Numbered from the stretch's first letter, positions 7,864 to 16,890 are shown. The stretch is 64,000 nucleotides of DNA from Affinibrenneria salicis (GCF_008710095.1 NZ_VYKJ01000002.1:1-64000); one strand, 5' to 3'. Notes: generated by a model from the sequence alone, not told the origin. A program made the numbers and translations.

Positions 7864-8385
7864 TTATTCGTCAGGAGAAGCATCGTCATTTTTATCAACT
7901 TCAGGCCTTTGAGACGATGCTGGGGGTTTAGCCTTCTTCCCATTTTCAATACGGCGTTTCAAATCAGATGACCGTCTTTCCACATGCGCCTTTGTTTTAC
8001 CTGCCCCCGGCGAACCAAAGTAAATGTTATGATCAGTGATGGTCTCAATGAACATAAAATCGTCCTGTCCGGCAATAGAGTCAAAACTAATGATTAGAAG
8101 TGGATCACCAGCGTTTGGCTTAGCGCGGGTGTGAAAGTAAGTTGCATAATGTTCGCTTTCCTCACCTGCAGCATTAAAACGTGAAGATTTAATCCTACCA
8201 TATTGAAATTCATAATTTTTTGTATAAATCTCGACCTCTAAAACACTCCTCCATTTAGCTATTAATGCGGCAATATCAGCCATTAACGGTGCCTGTTTGC
8301 CCGGAGGATATCCTAAAGCCTGAGAGGTCAGGTGAAATCCTGCACGAAGATCAACGCCCGAAATACGCTTTTTTATGATTGGCAC
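7864..8385 (-). CDS. hypothetical protein, GTG start inside the upstream gene
   Basis: A protein of 173 aa, mixed fold with a charged disordered tail (RRIENGKKAKPPASSQRPEV). It starts with GTG at 8385 inside the last codons of the gene at 8351-8572, preceded by AAAGGATC, so translation is likely coupled. No domain recognised. The tight pairing of a small basic protein with a larger one is seen in toxin-antitoxin and phage-like pairs, but nothing in the sequence proves this. Confidence 0.6.
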   Translation of the reverse strand: MPIIKKRISGVDLRAGFHLTSQALGYPPGKQAPLMADIAALIAKWRSVLEVEIYTKNYEFQYGRIKSSRFNAAGEESEHYATYFHTRAKPNAGDPLLIISFDSIAGQDDFMFIETITDHNIYFGSPGAGKTKAHVERRSSDLKRRIENGKKAKPPASSQRPEVDKNDDASPDE

Positions 8386-8572
8386 CGCGAGATCCTTTCA
8401 CGTGAGACGGTGATTTCGTAGTTGGAATTGATGCAGTAAACTCACCCAGACTTTTCATCAGGTTGGCCTGAATTTCGGCTGGGGTGCTGCCTTCGATATT
8501 GGCACGACCAGCTTTACGACCAGCATCAATTACTTTAGCAACGGTGCGACTTTGACGAACAAAAGTGGTCAT
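8351..8572 (-). CDS. small basic hypothetical protein
   Basis: A protein of 73 aa, basic at both ends (TFVRQSRTVAKVIDAGRKAG; RGANHKKAYFGR), with a good GAGG ribosome site before the ATG. It overlaps the downstream gene by 35 bp in a different frame. It could be a DNA-binding or antitoxin-like protein; no family is recognised. Confidence 0.6.
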   Translation of the reverse strand: MTTFVRQSRTVAKVIDAGRKAGRANIEGSTPAEIQANLMKSLGEFTASIPTTKSPSHVKGSRGANHKKAYFGR

Positions 8573-8795
8573 TCGAACCTCCTCTTACTATGTCTAATTA
8601 TTATACAATATTATGCCTGTGAAAATCCAATAAACCTTGAACCTGCTCTTATGATCTAACGAGCCGACAGTGGGAAAACGTTCATCTTTCGCTCAATACA
8701 GTCTGTCAGGCTTAATCGTTTTCTAACACAGAACACGGTCAAAGTGCAGATAGAGACCATACCATATCGGTGATGCCCCCGATATAGATGTTATA

Positions 8796-9278
8796 TTAAA
8801 CAGCCATTTTTCTACGTTTTTTATTCGGTGCATCCAAATCTGATGAAATACTGGAAAGCTGTTTAATACTCTGCTCAACAGAACGCTGAAACTCAAGCGC
8901 TGCTTCTGTGCGCTGTTTTATGACCAGAGCAACGATTTCGTCATCACTTTTTTCTACAATTGCTTTCCCATAAAGCCTACGTTCATAAAACTTATCAAGA
9001 TTCCCTGATGACTTTGCAGATGTGTTAGCTGTTGAAAAACTTATTGGATTGAGTTCACCGATGAAACTGTCCATAAGAGATTTTCTCTTTCTATCCAACC
9101 TGCGTAGTTCCGTATGGGCTGAGTAATATTCTTTTAGTTTATATTGTGGCTCAGAGTCATCTTCACGCAGTCTGAAATACTCTTCTCGATATTCCTGTAT
9201 TGATGGTTGTTCTTTAAGTTTTTCAATAGTATCAAAATATGCTAATAAATCGCTGTTATCAACTTTTACTTTTCTCAT
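8796..9278 (-). CDS. hypothetical helical protein
   Basis: A protein of 160 aa, highly charged and probably coiled-coil through the middle (EYYSAHTELRRLDRKRKSL; ALEFQRSVEQSIKQLSSI), with a basic C-terminal PNKKRRKM patch. No recognised family. The stop is followed on the minus strand by a hairpin around 8771-8790 (TATATCGG/CCGATATA) that may terminate the transcript. Confidence 0.6.
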   Translation of the reverse strand: MRKVKVDNSDLLAYFDTIEKLKEQPSIQEYREEYFRLREDDSEPQYKLKEYYSAHTELRRLDRKRKSLMDSFIGELNPISFSTANTSAKSSGNLDKFYERRLYGKAIVEKSDDEIVALVIKQRTEAALEFQRSVEQSIKQLSSISSDLDAPNKKRRKMAV

Positions 9279-9415
9279 AAATACCTCGTCAATAATATTT
9301 GTTATATTTATATGCTAAGGTATATAGAGAAAGTGTCAAATTCGGCTAAGAATTAAATTAATGTATTTTTATCTTTTGTGCTCTTGGTGAAAAACATTAA
9401 AAACTGATTTTTATT

Positions 9416-10216
9416 TTAAACAAGCAGAAGTGTTTTATATTGCTCGAAAATCAACTCACCATCGTCAGTATAAATCTCAATCTTGCCGACTTTTCCGTCA
9501 GGTCTTTTGATTGAATAGCGAATCAATCTAACATCGTAATATTTATCTAACAGGTCTTGGCGATCAGCAAAGTATTTTGACTTTGTTGTATGCTCTATTA
9601 GATAGTTATAGCTTGAACAAATATATTTGTTGAAGTCCCGTTCAGACAAACCGCTTTCTTTAATTTTTTTATTAATAAAATATTTTAGCGGTCGTTCATA
9701 TTCTTCCTTCTCTCTGGCTTTACGGGCTTGTTCTTCCTGCTTACGTTGCTGTTCTATGAGGTAGAGCCTATCTTTCTCTGATTGCTGTCGATTATTTTCA
9801 TCTTGAATAATGTTACTTACCTGCGAAGCAGGAATAACCTGAATGTTGTTAGACCAATATTGGTACGGGTTATGAGCTTGAATATTTTCAACTGTGGTTA
9901 GTATGTTATCTACGTCAAGTTTTTTATCAAAAGAAATGACACGATTATTACCATCTTTTGAAACGAATTTAGCTGTATTCTCTAACTTTTCCTGACTTCT
10001 TAAATTAAGTGAACCTACAACGATGTTGCGACCATTGTGATATAAAGCCTGTTTTTTATTGTCACGATAACATTCAAGATAAGAATAGAGTTTGAACTCT
10101 TGAATGCCAAATGTTTCCTCAAGCATAGTCATTTGTTCTGCTAAGATATTCAGGATGTCATTTTTGGATAGTTTTTCATGAAGTTTTATTTCAAGTGAAC
10201 CGGGTAGTTTTTTCAT
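9416..10216 (-). CDS. hypothetical coiled-coil protein next to the RepL-like gene
   Basis: A protein of 266 aa with a globular N-terminal half, a long charged coiled coil (about residues 140-180, RKQEEQARKAREKEEYERP), and a C-terminal helical domain. No function recognised. It begins 24 bp after the RepL-like gene with a TAAGGAG-like ribosome site and is probably in the same operon, so a role in replication or plasmid maintenance is possible but unproven. Confidence 0.6.
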   Translation of the reverse strand: MKKLPGSLEIKLHEKLSKNDILNILAEQMTMLEETFGIQEFKLYSYLECYRDNKKQALYHNGRNIVVGSLNLRSQEKLENTAKFVSKDGNNRVISFDKKLDVDNILTTVENIQAHNPYQYWSNNIQVIPASQVSNIIQDENNRQQSEKDRLYLIEQQRKQEEQARKAREKEEYERPLKYFINKKIKESGLSERDFNKYICSSYNYLIEHTTKSKYFADRQDLLDKYYDVRLIRYSIKRPDGKVGKIEIYTDDGELIFEQYKTLLLV

Positions 10217-10240
10217 TTTTACTCCTTATTATTATGTTTT

Positions 10241-10975
10241 TCAGGATACTGCTTTCAAATGGTTGGCGGTATCGGCTAGGTATTTTCTTTCTGCTTCATT
10301 TTCCTTTGTTCGTCTGTATACTTTTCGCGGTTTATCGATCTGGATACTGTTTTTAGCATTGGGAACAGCGTTATTCTTTTTCTTCTTACTAAAAACAAAG
10401 GCATCGGTATAGATCTCTTTAGTTTCAGTTTCTAAAGCTAAGCTTCGTCTTTCTTGTTTTGAGTAATCGGTATAGTTTTCTGGATATTGTTCAATCTCAG
10501 CATTAAGGCTTCTGGCATTACTTAAATGCTCTTTACGTTTCTCATCAAGTTGGTGACTCATACCCTTGGCGAAAATATTCGAGTTAATATACAGGTGTCC
10601 ATGATGCTCAACGAGGATGCCTTTCTGTCTTAGCTTTTTAAATATGTTTGACATATTCCCGGATGCGATATTCAACGCTTTACAGAGTGATGACTGTGAA
10701 AGGTTGATAAGATTTCCGAACTCCATGTATTCTAAAATATAAGTTAATACGCGGAATTCATTCTTAGATATATCCAGATCAGAAAAAACACGAAAGTTAG
10801 AAGTAAAAGCAAAAACATAAGGTTGTGCAAATGATATCGATTTATCTTCTTCTGTTGCTATGACTGTAGTTGATTTTATATCTTTGTTTTGCAGCAAGTG
10901 CTTTGCGATATCAATCTTTTGTTCAGTGGTTAATGTTTCAAATAAGCGAAGTAGTTCAGTGTCATTAGTATTCAT
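10241..10975 (-). CDS. RepL-like winged-helix protein, candidate replication initiator or regulator
   Basis: A protein of 244 aa. Residues about 75-145 form a winged helix (NEFRVLTYILEYMEFGNLIN, then QSSLCKALNIASGNMSNIFK and a wing ending YINSNIFAKG) resembling the RepL family of plasmid replication proteins and related regulators. The C-terminal third is basic and probably disordered. Directly upstream (11099-11182) are four evenly spaced palindromes that could be its binding sites. Replication initiator and autoregulated repressor are both possible. Confidence 0.6.
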   Translation of the reverse strand: MNTNDTELLRLFETLTTEQKIDIAKHLLQNKDIKSTTVIATEEDKSISFAQPYVFAFTSNFRVFSDLDISKNEFRVLTYILEYMEFGNLINLSQSSLCKALNIASGNMSNIFKKLRQKGILVEHHGHLYINSNIFAKGMSHQLDEKRKEHLSNARSLNAEIEQYPENYTDYSKQERRSLALETETKEIYTDAFVFSKKKKNNAVPNAKNSIQIDKPRKVYRRTKENEAERKYLADTANHLKAVS

Positions 10976-11098
10976 ATTATTCTCTCTTATAGTTTTTATT
11001 CTGTTGTTTTAATACTATGCACAAAAATAAAAGTCAATAGTTAAACTATAAATAAAATAGGAGTTTTATTATTATGATATTGCTATATGTTAAAAAAC

Positions 11099-11182
11099 CT
11101 ATGTTCAAACATAGATCTTGCTATGTTTGAACATAGGACGGATCTATGTGCGCACATAGGTATCTGCTATGTTTGAACATAG
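11099..11182. repeat. four phased 16-bp palindromes (iteron or operator array)
   Basis: Sites at 11099-11114, 11121-11136, 11144-11159 and 11167-11182. Three read CTATGTT(CA/TG)AACATAG and one reads CTATGTGCGCACATAG. Start-to-start spacing is 22-23 bp, about two helical turns, so all sites face the same side. A fifth, imperfect site lies at 11596-11611. This is typical of iterons or cooperative operators. Confidence 0.8.
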
Positions 11183-11339
11183 CAAAAAAAGGTGTGAAGC
11201 CTTGATTTTATTGGGCTGGGACAGTACTTATAATTAAATAATTAGTAAGAAGTTAAGAGAGTCCAGCTTTCCTTTATTTTTATGTGCGGAGAGGTTTACG
11301 TGGGAATATGTGGTTTTCTTGATAAATATTTTCAGCGAA

Positions 11340-11376
11340 GTGATTGTTTCATACAATCACGAAGCGCTGCTTTTTG
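11340..11376 (+). ncRNA. structured repeat motif, copy 1
   Basis: An 8-bp stem GTGATTGT/ACAATCAC (11340-11347 with 11353-11360) is followed by GAAGCGCTGCTTTTTG. The same hairpin and tail recur at 11504-11540 and 22412-22450. Confidence 0.45.
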
Positions 11377-11411
11377 TTACTAAATTTATAATCATAGTAT
11401 TACTATAGGGG

Positions 11412-11540
11412 AAGAGCTTTTCTCTTAACTTTATTAGCGGCTATCGCCGCAATTCTCTATGGATAAATCCATCATTAACAGGGGCAAGCCCTGTTCCAGC
11501 AATGTGATTGTTTTGGACAATCACTAAGTGCTGCTTCTTT
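11412..11540 (+). ncRNA. structured repeat motif, copy 2: five consecutive hairpins
   Basis: Five adjacent hairpins: AAGAG/CTCTT (11412-11426), GCGGC/GCCGC (11437-11450), ATGGAT/ATCCAT (11459-11472), AACAGGG/CCCTGTT (11477-11495) and GTGATTGT/ACAATCAC (11504-11524), the last followed by TAAGTGCTGCTTCTTTG. The last two hairpins are shared with copy 3. No protein-coding gene fits this stretch. Confidence 0.5.
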
Positions 11541-11882
11541 GAATATAGTTTTCCTATACGTTTAAGAGCAAATGCTATATGTTATCGCGGTAATGCTATG
11601 TTCAAAAATAGGATCAATTTTTTATTTTATGATGGAATGATCTGGAAAAGATCTTTCCTCTTTTTATTATCAATATTGAAAAGTTACCTCATCAAGATGA
11701 AAATACATATTTCAGAGTTAGGGCGTAGCCGTGCGGCAGCACATGAGCGTTAGCTCATAAGATAAATATCTTTTCAAAAGAAGATTAAAACATTACGGAA
11801 AACGTTATTATCCAAAAGTTAAATTTGATTTTCCTAAAATAAATATGGTATTAAAAAATAAAACAAAAAGGAAAATAAAAGA

Positions 11883-12569
11883 ATGAAAAATATTAAGATC
11901 ATTACACTCTTTCACGCTCATAAAAAAATCCCATTTCTGACCTGCATAGTAAAGGACATGGAAGAAAATGAACAAGGAATAAATCTTATTCTTGAAAACG
12001 GCAATAACATTTATGTGAAAGATTACGATTCTTACTTCTTATCAGAATCTGCAAACGCCTGTGATAGTGAGCGAATGGTAAATGTTTATGGGAGATTAAT
12101 TGCTGAACTCAGCCAAGTCAGCGAAGAAACAATAAGATCACTGATGTCAGAAACTGAAACCTATAACAGCCAGCATCCCAACACACCGGTAAGCAAACTG
12201 GATGACTATTATTACTGTGGCAGGATGAAAGCAAATGGCCCGGATGAACCCAAACTGATGAACGTGCTTGGCCTGCTGGATCTGCGTGAAGCCATATCTG
12301 AAGACAACTTCTTATCCGAACTGGAAGCCGATGGAGATATCGCTATCCACGACAGTATGGGCTATCCAGTGGCTGAGTATTTACATTCTGGCATCAGCAT
12401 CGGTATAGAACCTGTAAACTCCATACGTCAGCGAGATCTGACCAATGGCTATATGGTAATGTTCAGGAATGGTGAGTTCGAGCATGAGATGGAGGGCGAT
12501 CTCTATGAGGCGTTATCTCAGGCTGTTGATAGGCTTAAGATCGCTGTTGTGTTGTATGAGAATGAATAG
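11883..12569 (+). CDS. hypothetical protein, duplicated downstream as a relic
   Basis: A soluble protein of 228 aa with no signal or membrane segment. Its C-terminal region (GISIGIEPVNSIRQRDLTNG ... AVDRLKIAVVL) is repeated in a degenerate copy at 14188-14439. A purine-rich leader AAAAAGGAAAATAAAAGA precedes the ATG. No known domain is recognised. Confidence 0.65.
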   Translation: MKNIKIITLFHAHKKIPFLTCIVKDMEENEQGINLILENGNNIYVKDYDSYFLSESANACDSERMVNVYGRLIAELSQVSEETIRSLMSETETYNSQHPNTPVSKLDDYYYCGRMKANGPDEPKLMNVLGLLDLREAISEDNFLSELEADGDIAIHDSMGYPVAEYLHSGISIGIEPVNSIRQRDLTNGYMVMFRNGEFEHEMEGDLYEALSQAVDRLKIAVVLYENE

Positions 12570-12748
12570 ATTATATTTACTCTTTTTATTCCTTGCCTGA
12601 ATGATATTACTGTCTTTAAAAATCGATGGATATATTTTTATTTTTTCTCAGGTGAAGGAATAAATAAGACAGATTTTTACATGCAACTTTGACATGCAGT
12701 TCTTAATAGGTTAATGAAATGGATATATATCAATAAAAAAGGTTAAAA

Positions 12749-13189
12749 ATGGATAATAAAATTATTAATGATATTAAAAATTTCTTTGAGTCAAGCAAAG
12801 TGGACTATACTTATTTTGAAAAACAGCTTTCAGAAAATGATCGTAAAGATATTGCTGCTATATCAGCATCGATTTTTATTGGAAACAGATCTAATGCTGA
12901 AACATTAAAAATCTACGTTGATATTTTATCTAGGTTGAATGTCGATGATTTCGCATATGCTATTACTCGTCTGTATGAGGTGTATGAGAAAAAAAAGATA
13001 CCATTTACTAAAGAAGATAAAATTAAAATCGTTATCGCTGTTTTGACAAGTTTAAAGGATATTGAAGGTATTGACTTTGATGAGTATAAACGAAGGTTGC
13101 TACATGCCATATCTGGAGCTTACAAAGGTGATAAGTATTTGGTTAGAGATAATGGTCATCATATGCCACTATATGGATGGGATAGTTAA
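12749..13189 (+). CDS. hypothetical protein
   Basis: A protein of 146 aa, helical, ending in a short His/Gly-rich segment (YLVRDNGHHMPLYGWDS). AAAAAGG lies 6 bp before the ATG. No family recognised. A strong terminator hairpin begins at its stop codon. Confidence 0.65.
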   Translation: MDNKIINDIKNFFESSKVDYTYFEKQLSENDRKDIAAISASIFIGNRSNAETLKIYVDILSRLNVDDFAYAITRLYEVYEKKKIPFTKEDKIKIVIAVLTSLKDIEGIDFDEYKRRLLHAISGAYKGDKYLVRDNGHHMPLYGWDS

Positions 13190-13215
13190 TTACGTAGCAC
13201 GCGATGCTACGTAAT
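13189..13215. terminator. bidirectional terminator hairpin
   Basis: A perfect 11-bp stem (ATTACGTAGCA/TGCTACGTAAT, 5-nt loop) lies between two convergent genes. The tail is AT-rich rather than a clean T run. Confidence 0.65.
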
Positions 13216-13220
13216 ATTAT

Positions 13221-13442
13221 TTAGTCAAGAGTTGATTTTTTATGACTTACTTTTATATGCTTTGATGCTTCTTCTAACTCATCGATTGTATCGAGAGCTT
13301 CAACTTCTTCTTGAGCTATTTTCTCTGACAGTATACCACTTTTTATCAGTCTTCCATCTTCATGAAATATTTCCCATGTTTCTGAAATTATGTTTCCGTT
13401 AGGATCTATTTCTATGTTTTCTTTAATGTTGTATCGAGACAC
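13221..13442 (-). CDS. small acidic protein, paralogue of the gene at 26468-26692
   Basis: A protein of 73 aa. The pattern DPNGNIISETWEIFHEDGR matches NEEGRILKESYEIFDHDVG in the other island copy, so they are diverged paralogues. Function unknown. It is convergent with the gene at 12749. Confidence 0.6.
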   Translation of the reverse strand: MSRYNIKENIEIDPNGNIISETWEIFHEDGRLIKSGILSEKIAQEEVEALDTIDELEEASKHIKVSHKKSTLD

Positions 13443-13601
13443 TGTGTTTACCTGTTAATTTTTTTAAAAGGTCGATAGTATAGTGTTAAATAATGGAAAT
13501 AGCTATAGGTTTTAAAAAGCCTTAACCCTATGGTGATAATTAAGGCTTTATTGAAAACAAATAGAGCATTTAAATAAGGGAAGCTTAAGAGTGATAAAGT
13601 T

Positions 13602-13934
13602 TTACGTATTATCTTTCACTGTCTCAGTGCTTCCGTTATTTTTTACCGATGTAATGCCAGTTTCACGAGATTGTGTGGTGGCATACATTTGGCTTGTCCC
13701 AATAATCTGATGATTGGCAGCTTTTAAGTTAAAATAATATTTACTATTAGAGGAAACTTTTTTCTCGTACCTTTCATCTAAAGGGCTATTTGTCTGAACG
13801 GAGGAAATGCCATTCTCAGCAGCGCCCTTTGTCGTATAAAGCTCGCTGGTAAGGATTATTTCGCCATTGCCTGCTTTAAGAACAAACCTGAACTGACTAT
13901 CACTGCTTTTACTCAATTCGAACCAACCAGACAT
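13602..13934 (-). CDS. YegP-like DUF1508 protein
   Basis: A protein of 110 aa made of two tandem DUF1508 repeats. The first has FRFVLKAGNGEIILTSELYT and AAENGISSVQTNS; the second has YYFNLKAANHQIIGTSQMYA and ETGITSVKNNG. This matches chromosomal YegP in length and plan. The cellular role of the family is not established; small YegP-like genes are common cargo on plasmids and islands. Confidence 0.9.
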   Translation of the reverse strand: MSGWFELSKSSDSQFRFVLKAGNGEIILTSELYTTKGAAENGISSVQTNSPLDERYEKKVSSNSKYYFNLKAANHQIIGTSQMYATTQSRETGITSVKNNGSTETVKDNT

Positions 13935-14187
13935 GTTAACTCCTTGATGTATATTGATGATGTAAATAATTTATTGTAAAGCGCTCCGTACAAGATAAGT
14001 ATGTATAGAAAGTGGAATATTGCCAGCAGGACTCTTGTTTCTGCACCTATCCGTCGATATCCCGTTGTTATTCAATATATTATAAGCTGATGAATGGCTC
14101 TTACTGGCTGACTAAGCAAGGTAGTTAAGGTATGGGTAGTAAGCAAAGCTGGAGAAGGCTTCACCCCGGATGGGTCTACACTGAAGA

Positions 14188-14439
14188 ATAAGCTTGATCT
14201 ACTGGATCTATATGAAGCCATATATCAAAACAGCTTCATGGGCTATCCAGTTTCCGACTGGCATCAGCATTGGCATAGAGCCTGTAAGCCCCATACGTCA
14301 GCGAGATCTGACAGGCGGCTATGTGGTGGTGTTCAGGAACGGTGAGTTCACGAATGAGATTGAGGGCGATCTCTATGAGGCGCTATCTCCGGCTGTCGAT
14401 AGGCTTAAGATCGCTGTTGTGTTGTGTGAAAACAAATGA
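14188..14439 (+). pseudogene. relic of a duplicate of the gene at 11883-12569
   Basis: The segment encodes GISIGIEPVSPIRQRDLTGG and AVDRLKIAVVLCENK, nearly identical to the C-terminus of the protein at 11883-12569. The upstream part (LDLLDLYEAIYQNSFMGYPV) also aligns but most of the N-terminal half is missing and the frame is disturbed near 14255. It is a broken partial duplication. Confidence 0.75.
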
Positions 14440-14602
14440 TATAGATAAATCTAAGAATGTTTCTATTAGCTGCTATATATTACAGGCATGGTGCCCACCG
14501 ATGGATTGTTTGATTATCGAACAATCCGAATACATAAAGATCACGTCTAAGTAACATATTTATCTTATGAAATTAAGAACAATTTTTTAAAAGGGTGGTG
14601 TT

Positions 14603-15103
14603 ATGCGATTAGCAATACAACGTAATAATAATTTTTTGTTATTGCTTTTTATCTTTTTTATTACGGCATGCACAAGTGTCAGATTAGTTTCAAACTATGA
14701 TGAACAAACTGATAAGGCACTTATGCTACTTCAGCAAAATGCTGATGACTTTATTACTAAATTGATTGCTAATGCTCCTTCAGAAAATAATTCTTTTGAA
14801 AAAAATAAAAATTTTTACGAGGATGCCGATCAACAAATTCGAAGACTTGAGTTTAGGGTATCATCAATTCCCAAAAATGACACAACCCAGAGGCTGGTAA
14901 AAAATATACGTACATCTATCCTTGGTGACGGTAAGTGTGATGAGAACGGTAGTAGTCTTATGGATCTTCATTGTTCACCAGAGAATATAATGAAGGGACC
15001 ATCTAAGATGGCTCTTCAGATTAGTCAGCGCAACATAAATCAAACCATTGGGGCCGCGTTATCGCTTGAATTAGCTAAGAAACAAGGACTTGACCAGAAT
15101 TAG
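14603..15103 (+). CDS. predicted lipoprotein
   Basis: A protein of 166 aa with a lipoprotein signal: charged start, hydrophobic core (FLLLLFIFFI) and lipobox ITAC with Cys23 as the probable lipidation site. The mature part is helical and lacks a known domain. A strong ribosome site (AAAAGGGTGG) precedes the ATG. It forms a probable operon with the next gene, 31 bp away. Confidence 0.75.
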   Translation: MRLAIQRNNNFLLLLFIFFITACTSVRLVSNYDEQTDKALMLLQQNADDFITKLIANAPSENNSFEKNKNFYEDADQQIRRLEFRVSSIPKNDTTQRLVKNIRTSILGDGKCDENGSSLMDLHCSPENIMKGPSKMALQISQRNINQTIGAALSLELAKKQGLDQN

Positions 15104-15134
15104 TAATGATGACTATATAAGAGGAAGATAGACA

Positions 15135-15461
15135 ATGGTTACGTTAGAAAACCTTGGTGATGAAATGTTAGGTGCTGCCAAAATGTCTTTGGGGAGTAAG
15201 TTTGTTTTGGTTAAGCAATATTGGAAAGAGGAGTCTGAAAAATTAGCAGTTACTCTGCGGATGATTATAGAAGCATCAGAAAAAGGCGAAATCTCGGAAA
15301 CTGAGGCAAAAATTCTTTTCAATCAGCAAAAGGTGTCAGCTGCTTCTGTACTGATAGCTTTGGAAGGGATGACTCAAGTTGCAGTGCAAGAAGCAATCAA
15401 TACGGCTTTAACCGTGGTTAAAGATTTTGTGAACGGCAAGTTGGGATTTATATTGCTATAA
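15135..15461 (+). CDS. hypothetical protein paired with the lipoprotein gene
   Basis: A protein of 108 aa, helical, no signal peptide. AAGAGGAAGATAGACA lies upstream of the ATG. No family recognised. The pairing with an upstream lipoprotein gene suggests a shared task. Confidence 0.6.
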   Translation: MVTLENLGDEMLGAAKMSLGSKFVLVKQYWKEESEKLAVTLRMIIEASEKGEISETEAKILFNQQKVSAASVLIALEGMTQVAVQEAINTALTVVKDFVNGKLGFILL

Positions 15462-15679
15462 AATTTATTTTCAACTATTAGAGTTGAATTTCACTATATC
15501 ATTTGATCTGCTTATTGCCTTCATCTAAGTAATTTATAAGATAGGGTGGCGGTATTAATACTGACTATGTTTAATACTTCCGATTATTGGGAAGAGCCTG
15601 ATGACAAACCATGATTATCGTATTTAAGAGGATGTTAATTCAAAAATAAGTCAGGCTCTTTAAATAAAACGGCGGTTAA

Positions 15680-16057
15680 TTAATCCAACAATCCCTTAGA
15701 AACCTTACTCGCTGTCTGACTGAAATCATATCGGTCAACAACATTCCCTTTGAACCAGATATCTAACGAGTTCATATGCGCAGTACTGCTGTTCTTCAGT
15801 AGAGCCAGACCGGGAATGTAGTTAGATATCTGGCTCTCACCTGACATGCTGGAATAGGACCACATCTCTTGGCCGTCATTGGTTGCCCGCGTTTGTGGCT
15901 CACCGAACGCATTAATGATATCTTGCTGAGTAGTTTTCCCTTTAACTATCTTAGTTTTTACTGTTTGCTGGGTTTCATCTTTCAGGGATTTATTGCCATA
16001 GGTAGTGCAAGCGGTAAGAGGCAGGATCACCAAAGCAGCGATAAACAGTTTTTTCAT
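15680..16057 (-). CDS. BamE/SmpA-like small lipoprotein
   Basis: A protein of 125 aa with signal peptide and lipobox LTAC (Cys17). The segment VKGKTTQQDIINAFGEPQTR followed by WSYSS is the SmpA/OmlA (BamE-like) fold signature. Chromosomal BamE helps outer-membrane protein assembly; island versions of this fold are usually of unknown role. Confidence 0.75.
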   Translation of the reverse strand: MKKLFIAALVILPLTACTTYGNKSLKDETQQTVKTKIVKGKTTQQDIINAFGEPQTRATNDGQEMWSYSSMSGESQISNYIPGLALLKNSSTAHMNSLDIWFKGNVVDRYDFSQTASKVSKGLLD

Positions 16058-16110
16058 GTTAACTCCAAAGATAACAAGTTAATTATAAAAAGAAAGAATA
16101 TAAAAAATAT

Positions 16111-16683
16111 CTATAAAACATATTTGTTAAAGATAAGTAGCCAACGATCACAGATGGCTTGATTGGAAGACGATGTTTTGTTTTTCAAGGGAAGATTAAT
16201 TTTCCATGTGGGATTTTTAATATCGTCTGTTAATATAAAGATACCGGAGCGTTGATTCGCTAAAAGCTTTTCATTGCTATTGGCTTCAGCGGTCTTTATC
16301 ATAGAGTTCAGGTTATTACCTGTGTTATAAATTTTCCCTGCTTCGGAAACGGCATAGTTTATTTCCCTGATATTGTCATAATTATAGGTGGTGATTTTAT
16401 CTTTATTAAATATGCGGATAGTGCGATTTTTAGTATCAAGAACAATACCTGTGCTCTGGCATTCATATGATAAGACATCGCCATCTAACACTTCGGTGTA
16501 AGTGTTAAGGTGTTTTCTTTTCTTAGGGTCAAAATAAAAAACACGACTGATAACAAATATTACAATCACTACCCCTAAGAATATATTGAACTCTGCCACT
16601 CTGCTTGTCTCCGCGCCAATGCCTAACTGCACCTGTTCATCACCAAAAGACGCTTCTGGCTTGGTTTTCTTCTGCTGAAGCAT
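16111..16683 (-). CDS. membrane protein, DUF4755-like
   Basis: A protein of 190 aa with one membrane segment (about residues 33-51, FNIFLGVVIVIFVISRVFYF) and a cytoplasmic beta-rich domain. The overall pattern recalls DUF4755 proteins, from memory. No role is known. It begins near the palindrome cluster at 16730-16890, away from the lipoprotein gene at 17038. Confidence 0.55.
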   Translation of the reverse strand: MLQQKKTKPEASFGDEQVQLGIGAETSRVAEFNIFLGVVIVIFVISRVFYFDPKKRKHLNTYTEVLDGDVLSYECQSTGIVLDTKNRTIRIFNKDKITTYNYDNIREINYAVSEAGKIYNTGNNLNSMIKTAEANSNEKLLANQRSGIFILTDDIKNPTWKINLPLKNKTSSSNQAICDRWLLIFNKYVL

Positions 16684-16729
16684 CTATCCCTGCGTGGCAA
16701 GCATATCACTCCGAAAGCCGAACTCAAGC

Positions 16730-16890
16730 AAAATGATCGGTACAACAGATCGATAATTGTATATTGATAGGAAATAGCGATTAAAAATCGTTTATCGATC
16801 GGTGTTTTAATTACTTTAATCGATCGAATAACTAATAATGATAGATATAATCTATCATTATTTTGTTTTTGATCGTTATAAACGATATGA
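16730..16890. promoter_or_regulatory. cluster of palindromes between divergent genes
   Basis: Three inverted repeats: CGATT/AATCG (16778-16790), AATGATAGAT/ATCTATCATT (16837-16859) and ATCGTT/AACGAT (16872-16886), along with several ATCGATCG-like boxes. They lie between the divergent genes at 16683 and 17038 and could be operators. Confidence 0.5.

Larger units (their letters stand above)
10976..11882. other. long non-coding control region
   Basis: About 900 bp without a convincing gene, holding the palindrome array and two structured repeat copies. An ORF of 81 codons at 11508-11753 overlaps the hairpins, lacks a ribosome site and is not believed. The region is the best candidate for a replication origin or a regulatory-RNA locus of the element. 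Confidence 0.5.

Noticed and set aside
11508..11753. 81-codon ORF in the control region
   Set aside because: Overlaps the hairpin array and has no ribosome site.
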